Origin: EB88 sp965199135
GTDB taxonomy: Bacteria; Acidobacteriota; Terriglobia; Terriglobales; Acidobacteriaceae
DNA: 64,000 bases
Assembly: GCA_965199135.1 (NCBI GenBank)
Contig: OZ240685.1
Location: 310,001-374,000 of the forward strand
Direction of reading: 5' to 3'
The notes beneath the pieces are model-generated. The model saw only the letters and a program-made list of their open reading frames with translations, had not been told where the DNA came from and made no database searches. This document shows positions 46,012 to 53,606 of this stretch, one piece after another (the stretch's first letter is position 1; each line of letters begins with the position of its first letter). The translations under genes were made by a program, and so were the position numbers.

Positions 46012-47571
46012 ATGAACCGGCGAATACACACGAAGCCACTTAGCAGACGGCGCAGCCTGGTGCCGATGCCATTGTCGATAGAGGTCTCCAGGGCTGGGAG
46101 AGGCTTGCAGCTTGCAGGAGCAACCGTGTGTGCGCTTCTCCCGGTCTCTTCGTTTGCGCAGTCCAGCAGCTCTTCCATGACGCAGACGGTGAACCAACGC
46201 AACACACTTGGCGTACTGACGGCTTCGCCGACCGCCGGGGTCAGCGCAGGCTCAACCGTCACCTTCAACTACATGCTGAACACCGCGGGCGCACCGGCAC
46301 CGACGTCCGAGACCATCCAGTTTATGGACAACGCCGCAGCGCTCGGCTCGCCACAGGCGCTCAACATGCTGGCTGGTTCGAACCTGCTGCCCTACTCCCA
46401 AATTGTCATCGGCAGTGGCTGGGCCGCGACGGGGGCGAACGCTACCGTGACGCCCAATGCTGTCGCGGGACCAGATGGCAGCAGTTCCAGTGCCACGCAG
46501 ATCGCGTTTCCTGTAACCGCTACCTCAGGCGTGACCGCTGCTGTTCCCGGAACCGCATATGCAAACCAGACCCTGACCTTCAGCGTGTGGGCAAAGGCGG
46601 CGGCAACCGTCAGCCTCACGTTGTCCCTCGCCGACTCGCCTTCAGTCGCTGCTTCCGGTTCCAACACATGCGCTCTCACCACCTCGTGGCAGCGCTGCTC
46701 CTTCACACTTGCTTTTCCTTCAAACGCAGGTACCGGCTTTGCCGCGACACTCTCCACCGCCGGGCAGGCCACGTCGACGGTGTCGCTCTGGGGCGCCCAG
46801 GTCGAGAGCGCAACCACCCCTGGTCCCTATGTTTCCACGATCGGAACAGCACGTCCCACCGGTGGTCAGGGCGCGACCGTCACCTTCCCCTACTCCCTCT
46901 TCCACAACGGCAGCCACTCCATCACTGCCGTCTACTCTGGCGACGCGAATTTCGTCGCCTCCACATCAAATGCCGTGGCACTCACCGTGAGCCAGGCGAC
47001 GCCATCCATCGCTTTCACGGCGAACCCTGTCTCCAGCAGCACCTACGGTTCTACGGTGACCCTGACAGCGACCCTTGGCGCGCCCTCCGGAGATCCGGCA
47101 GACATTCCAGTTGGCACAGTGCAATTCTTCGACGGCGCCACGCTGCTGGGAACAGGCACGCTGAACTCCTCGGGCGTCGCATCGCTGAACACCGCCGGCG
47201 CGAGCAGCCTCAGCGGCGGGTCGCACGTGTTGACCGCCGTTTACAGCGGCAGCACCGAGTTCACCGCGGTGACCTCGACTACCCTCTCCTACTCGATCGG
47301 GCAGGTCTCGAATGCTGTGACGATCACCGCGACCAGCTCGCGCAATCCCTCGGCCTACGGCGACGCCGTGGTTCTGTCGGTCACGCTTGCGAGCAATATC
47401 GGAGCAGCAGTTCCGACCGGTTCAGTCAGCATCGTGGATACTTCCAGCACCACCACGCTTGGCACGATTACGCTGGACAGCGCAGGTGCCGGCACCCTGA
47501 CACTCCCACTGTTGACAGCCGGATCACATCCCTTAACGATTACGTATTCGGGAGATGCTAACTACCACTAG
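46012..47571 (+). CDS. Exported Ig-like repeat protein with nested binding module (protein 2 of three)
   Basis: A 519-residue protein with a long basic N-region and a signal peptide ending SSFA, giving a mature start QSSSSSMTQTVNQ. This start aligns without gaps with the last-strand region of an internal Ig domain of the same protein (STSNAVALTVSQ). The first Ig-like domain is interrupted at about residues 120-280 by a jelly-roll-like module of the kind ending LWGAQVESATTPGPYVST, seen in phage and cell-surface carbohydrate-binding proteins. Two more Ig-like domains follow. The last stops at YSGDANYH, again without its final strand. It begins 95 bases after protein 1. Confidence 0.8.
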   Translation: MNRRIHTKPLSRRRSLVPMPLSIEVSRAGRGLQLAGATVCALLPVSSFAQSSSSSMTQTVNQRNTLGVLTASPTAGVSAGSTVTFNYMLNTAGAPAPTSETIQFMDNAAALGSPQALNMLAGSNLLPYSQIVIGSGWAATGANATVTPNAVAGPDGSSSSATQIAFPVTATSGVTAAVPGTAYANQTLTFSVWAKAAATVSLTLSLADSPSVAASGSNTCALTTSWQRCSFTLAFPSNAGTGFAATLSTAGQATSTVSLWGAQVESATTPGPYVSTIGTARPTGGQGATVTFPYSLFHNGSHSITAVYSGDANFVASTSNAVALTVSQATPSIAFTANPVSSSTYGSTVTLTATLGAPSGDPADIPVGTVQFFDGATLLGTGTLNSSGVASLNTAGASSLSGGSHVLTAVYSGSTEFTAVTSTTLSYSIGQVSNAVTITATSSRNPSAYGDAVVLSVTLASNIGAAVPTGSVSIVDTSSTTTLGTITLDSAGAGTLTLPLLTAGSHPLTITYSGDANYH

Positions 47572-47653
47572 AGTGAGAGAGGTGGCTGCCGAGCAGCCGC
47601 CCTGTTTCACCCAAAGCTGTCCTGGCTGGCGATACGAGAATGTTGCTTCCATG

Positions 47654-48616
47654 ATGCAGAAAGCCATCCGAGCCATCACGCCTTCCTTCAGTCTGACCGG
47701 CGCGCTGCCCACGCGGTCAGACTGCAGACAGCCTCTCCGCGTTCTCGCGCTGTGTGCCTTTCTCTTCGCCTGGTTTAACGCCTGTGCCACAGAGTCTCGC
47801 GCTGGCGAGCAGTCCCGCACGACCTATGTTCAGGTGGTCACGCCGGGAGACCCGGCTCTGAAGTGGACCGCGCCGGCGAATATCCCTCTTGGGACCGCAC
47901 TCGGTCCGGCGCAACTCTCGGCCACTGCCGCTGTCGCCGGGCGCTTCGAGTACTCCCCTCCCGCTGGAACCGTCCTGCTTACCGGGAAACATTCTCTTGC
48001 CGTCTCGTTCCACCCCAGCGACCCTAACTTTCGAACAGCGAGTGCAAGCGTCTTCCTTACCGTCGATCCACCGCCAGATGGCTCCACCTTCCACTTGGCC
48101 TGGCAGGATCCAGGTATCGGCCTCCACGGTGTTGCCTTTGGCTCAGACGTGCAGCTCAAAACAGTGCTGCTGGTGAAGCCGGCCGGCACGTTCCAGCAGC
48201 CGGTGACCTTTGGCTGCATCGCACCCTTCCGGTACACATGCAGCTTCTCGCCTGCGAGCATTCGCCCGACGGTAGCCCCGGTGCAAGTGGAAGTCACCAT
48301 CACCTTTGCGTCGGGCGGCTCCAACGCCGGGTTCGCGAACCCTCCCGCTCCGCAAACGCCGCTCCGGGCGGCATGGCAAGAAGCGCCAGCCGTGCTGGCA
48401 GTTTGCGTTCTGTTTACGGGTCAATACAGGAAACGTCGCGGCCGGAACAAGGCCTGGTTGGTCGCTGCACTTGCACTGCCTTGCCTTTGTTTTCCAGCGG
48501 CCTGCGGGGTTTCGGTCGCAGACACCATGATCCAGATCACCGCCTCGTCGCTCGCAGAGTCCAAATCAATCGAGCTTCCAGTCGCGCAGCCGCAGAAAAG
48601 TTTCTGGTCGCGTTAA
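47654..48616 (+). CDS. Exported MBG/Ig-like protein with C-terminal hydrophobic hairpin (protein 3 of three)
   Basis: A 320-residue protein. The ATG at 47654 (or the one just before it at 47651) precedes a signal peptide (VLALCAFLFAWFNACATESRA). The mature N-terminus EQSRTTYVQVVTPGDPALKW aligns without gaps with the last-strand, linker and MBG start of protein 1. An MBG domain (WTAPANIPLGTALGPAQLSA) is followed by an Ig-like part. Near the C-terminus two hydrophobic stretches flank a basic loop RKRRGRNK, likely a membrane hairpin, then a short beta-rich tail. It would anchor to the membrane. It lies 82 bases after protein 2 and 300 bases before lhr. Confidence 0.7.
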   Translation: MQKAIRAITPSFSLTGALPTRSDCRQPLRVLALCAFLFAWFNACATESRAGEQSRTTYVQVVTPGDPALKWTAPANIPLGTALGPAQLSATAAVAGRFEYSPPAGTVLLTGKHSLAVSFHPSDPNFRTASASVFLTVDPPPDGSTFHLAWQDPGIGLHGVAFGSDVQLKTVLLVKPAGTFQQPVTFGCIAPFRYTCSFSPASIRPTVAPVQVEVTITFASGGSNAGFANPPAPQTPLRAAWQEAPAVLAVCVLFTGQYRKRRGRNKAWLVAALALPCLCFPAACGVSVADTMIQITASSLAESKSIELPVAQPQKSFWSR

Positions 48617-48708
48617 CGCGAGCCGAGAAGGCCGCTTCTGGGTTTCTGACATGTTCGGATGAGGATGGGGTGCAACAACCCACTGCAGCGAGACTGCGGG
48701 GTTCATTT

Positions 48709-48784
48709 TGGTGGACCTGATCGGGATCGAACCGATGACCTCTTCCATGCCATGGAAGCGCGCTCCCAGCTGCGCCACAGGCCC
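48709..48784 (-). tRNA. tRNA-Ala (anticodon GGC)
   Basis: A 76-base cloverleaf on the minus strand with encoded CCA. The acceptor stem is GGGCCTG/CAGGTCC and includes the G3-U70 pair that identifies alanine tRNA. The anticodon stem CTTCC/GGAAG encloses ATGGCAT, anticodon GGC reading GCC. The T arm shows GGTTCGATCCC. It has its own promoter-like element upstream. Confidence 0.96.
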
Positions 48785-48809
48785 ACATTCGTGAAGGGTT
48801 GCAGGTCCT

Positions 48810-48838
48810 ATTCTGCCCGGAGCGCCCCTATTCGTCAA
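48810..48838 (-). promoter_or_regulatory. Promoter of tRNA-Ala
   Basis: On the minus strand TTGACG (48833-48838) is followed after 17 bases by CAGAAT (48810-48815). This puts the transcript start about 20 bases upstream of the tRNA 5' end. Confidence 0.5.
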
Positions 48839-48927
48839 CTTCTGACCCGCCCGGGCCGCCACGTCAGCGATCCCGCTTTCAGGCGGGCAGGGCGAACACC
48901 GGGAGAAAGTGCGCGTAAAATCTGGGC

Positions 48928-51900
48928 ATGTTTCCGCTCTTTCCAGAGGCCGTAGCCGATGCATCCACTCTCCCTGGCGATCAGGCCCTCGCGTGGGCGC
49001 ACCCCGTCATAGCCGAGTGGTTCCTCACGCGCTTTGGCTCGCCCACAGATCCGCAGCTTGAAGGCTGGCCACATGTCGTCGCCGGGCGCACGACGTTGAT
49101 CTCCGCACCGACCGGCTCAGGCAAGACGCTCGCAGCCTTCCTCGTCTCCATTGATCAACTTTTCCGCAAGGCTCTTCAGGGGTGCCTCGGCGAAGCCACC
49201 GAGATTCTGTACGTCTCCCCGCTGAAAGCCCTGTCAAATGACGTGCAGAAAAATCTCGACGCGCCGCTCCGCGAGATCCAGGCGCTTGCCATCGAGCGCG
49301 GCTATCTCTGCCCCGAGATCCGGACCGCCGTTCGCACCGGCGACACGCTGCCGCGCGAGCGCCTGCAGATGCTGCGCCGCCCTCCGCACATCCTGGTCAC
49401 GACGCCCGAGTCCCTGTACATCCTGCTCACCTCCGAGAAGAGCCGAAACAACCTGCGCAGCGTTCGCACCGTGATCGTTGATGAAATCCACGCGGTCGCC
49501 GACGACAAGCGGGGAACCCACCTCGTGCTCACGCTCGAACGGCTCGATGCGCTGGTCTGCGGCCGCAATCGCCTCTCGCCTGGAGCTTTCGTCGCCGGGC
49601 ACTCCACCGCGCCCCAACGCATCGGCCTCTCTGCGACACAGAACCCCATCTCGCTCGTTGCCGAGTTTCTCGCAGGTTCCGGTCGCGGCGGCGAAGTGGA
49701 GATTGTCTCTGTCGGCCAGCGGCGCTCTCTCGATCTCGCCATCGAAATTCCGGACGAAGAGCTCAGCTCCGTCGCGACACGCGGCATCTGGGAGTCGATG
49801 TATACGCGGCTCGTCGAGCTCTCGGCCGAGCACCGCTCCACCCTCGTCTTTGTCAACACGCGCGCCATGGTCGAGCGGCTTTCCTTCCAACTCGGCGAGC
49901 GGCTCGGCGCGGAGAACGTCGCAGCCCACCACGGATCCCTCTCACGCAAACTCCGGCTTGAAGCAGAGCGCAAGCTCAAGGCAGGCGAAGTTCGCATCCT
50001 GGTCGCGACTGCATCGCTTGAGCTCGGTATCGACATCGGCGCCATCGATCTGGTCTGCCAGATCAACTCGCCCCGTGCGATCGCGCCAGCCATGCAGCGC
50101 GTTGGCCGCGCTGGCCACTGGCGGGGGGCCACACCGAAAGGTCGCTTCTTCGTCACCACGCGCGACGACCTGCTCGAAACCGCAGCGCTGGTGCAGGCAA
50201 TGCATAGCGGCGTGCTCGATCGTCTGGAGATTCCTGCAGAGCCGCTCGACGTGCTTATGCAACAGATGGTCGCCGCCTGTGCCGCAGAGCCCTGGGAGGA
50301 GGACGCCCTCTTCAGCATGGTGCGGCGTGCCTACCCCTATCGAGATCTCACGCGCGAAACCTTTGAGGAGCTCCTCACCCTGGTCTGCGAAGGCATAGCC
50401 AGCAGCCGCGGAACATGGGGCGCGTATCTTCTCCGCGATCGCGTCAATGGCATCTTGCAGGCCCGCCGCAGCGCACGCATGGCTGCCGTGTCAAACGGCG
50501 GCACCATCCCGGATACCGCGATCTTCCAGGTCATTGCCATGCCTGAAGGCGTCGCAATTGCCACTCTCGATGAACACTTTGCCATCGACTCCTCGCCCGG
50601 GGACGTGATTTTGCTCGGCAACACCAGCTGGCGCATCACGCTTGTTGAAAGCGCTGGCCGGATCCTCGTCGAGGACGCCCAGGGACAGCCGCCCAGCGTC
50701 CCCTTCTGGACCGGCGAAGCGCCGCAGCGCTCGATGGAGCTGTCGCGATTTGTCTCAGACCTGCGCGTTGCGATCGACGTACGGACCCGAGACGTGCAGC
50801 CCGGCTACATCTCGCAGTCTCACCCCGAGGTCGCCTCCACCGTCGCCTGGCTCACGGAGCAGTGTTGTCTCTCGGAAGCAGCGGCCGAGCAGCTGATCGG
50901 CTACATCGTTGCAGGCCGCGCCGTGCTTGGCACCGTGCCGACACTCACGACGATCATCGCGGAACGATTCTTCGACGAAGGCGGCGGCATGCAATTGATC
51001 CTGCATGCGCCCTTCGGTGGCCGTATCAACAAGGCCTGGGGCCTCGCACTGCGCAAACGTTTCTGCCGCGGCTTCAATTTCGAACTGCAGGCTGCAGCGA
51101 CCGACAACGGCCTCAACATCTCGCTTGCCGAGCAGCACTCCTTTCCGCTCAGCGATGTATTTCAGTTCCTCACCGAGCAGACGGTTCACGAACTCTTACA
51201 GCAAGCCTCCTTGACCTCGCCGATCTTCAAGGCTCGCTGGCGCTGGGATGCCTGCCGCTCCCTGCAACTGCTACGGTTTCAGAAAGGCAAGAAGGTTGCG
51301 CCGCAGGTGATGCGTACGCGCAGCGACGATCTCCTCGCGAACGTCTTTCCCCAGGTCGCAGCCTGCCAGGAAAACATCGAAGGAGATATCGAGGTCCCTG
51401 ACCATCCACTGGTACGCGAGGTGATGAAAGACACGCTGCAGGAAGCGATGGACCTTGAAGGATTGACGCGGCTGCTTGGTGCCATCCGCACCGGAAGCAT
51501 TCGGTGTCTTGCCGTCGACACCACGACCCCGTCGCAGTTCTCGCACGAACTCATCAACGCGATGCCCTATGCCTTCCTCGACGATGCCGATCTCGAGGAG
51601 CGGCGCACCCGCGCAGTCTCCATGCGCCGCACCGTACCAGATAGCGTGCTCGGTGAAGCGGGCCGGCTCTCCGCGGACGCGATTGCGGAAGTCCGATCGC
51701 AACAATGGCCCGACATACGCGACGAGCATGAACTGCACGATCAACTGCAGTCGCTCATCCTCGTGCCTGAGGACGCGGTGCTGACGCTCGCGACAGAGTA
51801 TGGCCGCAGCTCCGCGCAGACATGGCCGCTGTTCTTCGCGCGACTCTGCGCGACGCGACGCGCCACCGTGGCGGTTGCAGATGGCGTCCGCTACTGGGTC

Positions 51901-53439
51901 ACCGCAGAGCGCTTCGTCTGGGCGCGCGCAGTGCTTCCAACGCTGATGCCCGACCAGTCGCTGCCAGCGGTTGCGATCGCCGAGGAGACCGGCGAAGAGG
52001 TGATCCGCCGCGCACTGCAGGGTTGGATGTGCCTGCTCGGGCCTGCCACAGCAGCTTCGCTTGCGGCGCTGCTCTGTGCGCCAGCAACAGAGATCTGGAA
52101 GCAGCTTCTTCGCCTGGAAGTCGCGGGCACCCTGATGCGTGGCTGCTTCGAGCAGCCCACTGCAGCCGGAGATCATGCCGTCGAGTGGTGTGATCGCCGC
52201 CTGCTGCAGCGCATTCACAAGCGCACACTTGGCACGCTACGCAAGCAGGTCGAGCCGGTTACCCCTGCCGTCTACATGCAGTGGCTCCTGGGCTGGCAAC
52301 ACGTGGCGCCGCAGACACAGCTCACCGGCGAGCGCGGGCTGCTCGATGCGCTGCGTGGCCTTGAAGGCTTCGAAGCACCAGCAGTCGAGTGGGAGCGCTC
52401 GCTGCTGCCCTCGCGCGTTGCGGACTATGATCCTCGCTGGCTCGATGCGCTTTGCATCGCAGGCGTCGTCGGCTGGGGACGACTCTCGCCGCACCCCGCG
52501 TTCTACGCAGAGCAGACTGGCACACAGGCAGGCGGTCCGCGCCGCGTCATTCCCACCAGCATGGCGCCGATCACGCTCTTTCTTCGCGAGGAAGCGCTCT
52601 GGCTCGACGCGTGTCTTGCAGCCGACCGTGTGCCCGAAGCAAACCTTCCCTGCTGTCTGAGCGAGCTGGCACTCTCGATTCGCGCCTGTCTCAGCCAACG
52701 CGGGGCGATGTTCGCGTCCGACCTGCTGCGCGCCTTCCAGGTTCCGGCGCCTGATCTCGATCGCGCGCTCTGGGAGCTGGTTGCTGCCGGCCTGGTCACC
52801 GCAGATGGGTATGACAGCCTGCGCGTGCTGATCGATCCACGTCGCAAACAGCTGCATGCGCCCGCGCCTGGCACCAAGCGCGCTGCGCGCCATGCAAGCG
52901 GTCGCTGGAGTCTCCTCTGCGGAGAGGCCGACCAGTCCTGGAACAGCACCGGGAAGCCGCCAAGCGAGGGCTCGGCAGCAGAGCGGCGCGAAGCGCAGTT
53001 CGCCTCCGCATGCAACATGCTTTTGCGGCGGTATGGCGTCGTTTTTCGCGACGTGCTTGAGCGCGAGACCAACGCGCCGAAATGGCGAGAGCTGTTGCCG
53101 ATGCTGCGCCGCATGGAGGCGCGCGGCGAGGTGCGCGGCGGCCGCTTCCTCGCGGGGTTCGCCGGGGAGCAGTTCGCGCTGCCAGAGGCGCTCCAGAGCC
53201 TGCGGGAAGCTCGCAGAAACGGCCTCTCCGGAGAGCTCAATGTATCTGTAGCCGCAGGTGATCCGTTGAATCTCGTTGGCATCATCGTGCCAGGGGAGCG
53301 GATTCCTGCTGTCGCCGGGAAGTGCATCACCTGGACGCCTGCCCTGCTGAGCAGCACCCGCGCTCGCGAGTTGGAATCCCCACCGACCCAGGCTGCCATC
53401 TTTGCAGCAGCGCCGTCGCAGGCAGAGACAGGGGCATGA
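48928..53439 (+). CDS. lhr: Large helicase-related protein Lhr
   Basis: Superfamily 2 DNA helicase of 1503 residues, close to the full bacterial Lhr length. The two RecA domains carry SAPTGSGKTLAAF (K66), LYVSPLKALSND, the Walker B DEIH at 185-188, LSATQNP, FVNTRAMVERLSF, ATASLELGIDIGAIDLV and QRVGRAGH. A winged-helix, beta-barrel and long C-terminal HTH_42-like region follow. Lhr proteins act in DNA repair, notably after crosslinking and alkylation damage. No metallophosphatase partner gene is adjacent. The stop overlaps the DUF5522 start as ATGA. Confidence 0.93.
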   Translation: MFPLFPEAVADASTLPGDQALAWAHPVIAEWFLTRFGSPTDPQLEGWPHVVAGRTTLISAPTGSGKTLAAFLVSIDQLFRKALQGCLGEATEILYVSPLKALSNDVQKNLDAPLREIQALAIERGYLCPEIRTAVRTGDTLPRERLQMLRRPPHILVTTPESLYILLTSEKSRNNLRSVRTVIVDEIHAVADDKRGTHLVLTLERLDALVCGRNRLSPGAFVAGHSTAPQRIGLSATQNPISLVAEFLAGSGRGGEVEIVSVGQRRSLDLAIEIPDEELSSVATRGIWESMYTRLVELSAEHRSTLVFVNTRAMVERLSFQLGERLGAENVAAHHGSLSRKLRLEAERKLKAGEVRILVATASLELGIDIGAIDLVCQINSPRAIAPAMQRVGRAGHWRGATPKGRFFVTTRDDLLETAALVQAMHSGVLDRLEIPAEPLDVLMQQMVAACAAEPWEEDALFSMVRRAYPYRDLTRETFEELLTLVCEGIASSRGTWGAYLLRDRVNGILQARRSARMAAVSNGGTIPDTAIFQVIAMPEGVAIATLDEHFAIDSSPGDVILLGNTSWRITLVESAGRILVEDAQGQPPSVPFWTGEAPQRSMELSRFVSDLRVAIDVRTRDVQPGYISQSHPEVASTVAWLTEQCCLSEAAAEQLIGYIVAGRAVLGTVPTLTTIIAERFFDEGGGMQLILHAPFGGRINKAWGLALRKRFCRGFNFELQAAATDNGLNISLAEQHSFPLSDVFQFLTEQTVHELLQQASLTSPIFKARWRWDACRSLQLLRFQKGKKVAPQVMRTRSDDLLANVFPQVAACQENIEGDIEVPDHPLVREVMKDTLQEAMDLEGLTRLLGAIRTGSIRCLAVDTTTPSQFSHELINAMPYAFLDDADLEERRTRAVSMRRTVPDSVLGEAGRLSADAIAEVRSQQWPDIRDEHELHDQLQSLILVPEDAVLTLATEYGRSSAQTWPLFFARLCATRRATVAVADGVRYWVTAERFVWARAVLPTLMPDQSLPAVAIAEETGEEVIRRALQGWMCLLGPATAASLAALLCAPATEIWKQLLRLEVAGTLMRGCFEQPTAAGDHAVEWCDRRLLQRIHKRTLGTLRKQVEPVTPAVYMQWLLGWQHVAPQTQLTGERGLLDALRGLEGFEAPAVEWERSLLPSRVADYDPRWLDALCIAGVVGWGRLSPHPAFYAEQTGTQAGGPRRVIPTSMAPITLFLREEALWLDACLAADRVPEANLPCCLSELALSIRACLSQRGAMFASDLLRAFQVPAPDLDRALWELVAAGLVTADGYDSLRVLIDPRRKQLHAPAPGTKRAARHASGRWSLLCGEADQSWNSTGKPPSEGSAAERREAQFASACNMLLRRYGVVFRDVLERETNAPKWRELLPMLRRMEARGEVRGGRFLAGFAGEQFALPEALQSLREARRNGLSGELNVSVAAGDPLNLVGIIVPGERIPAVAGKCITWTPALLSSTRARELESPPTQAAIFAAAPSQAETGA

Positions 53440-53606
53440 GCGAGAAACCAGACGCACCTCCTGTCACGGAAGAGGATTACTACATGGATGGCGAATACCT
53501 GGTCTTCACCGCGGCCTATCATCGCAAGCGCGGGTACTGCTGCAACTCTGGCTGCCGCCACTGTCCTTACGGTGACGATGGCGAGCTTGTCGACACGCCG
53601 TCCTAG
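53436..53606 (+). CDS. DUF5522 small cysteine-rich protein
   Basis: A 56-residue protein whose ATG overlaps the lhr stop (ATGA). The conserved YCCNSGCRHCPYG cysteine cluster, preceded by DYYMDGEYLVFTAAYHRKRG, identifies the DUF5522 family. The four cysteines and one histidine are likely to bind zinc or an iron-sulfur cluster. Function unknown. Translational coupling to lhr suggests a helper in nucleic-acid repair, but this rests on position only. Its stop overlaps that of the convergent VWA gene. Confidence 0.85.
   Translation: MSEKPDAPPVTEEDYYMDGEYLVFTAAYHRKRGYCCNSGCRHCPYGDDGELVDTPS

Noticed and set aside
45914..47653. The breaks between the three Ig-like proteins as simple frameshifts or nonsense mutations
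   Set aside because: Neither break can be joined in any frame: downstream of each stop there is non-Ig sequence and then a full signal peptide, so a single base error cannot restore one ORF.
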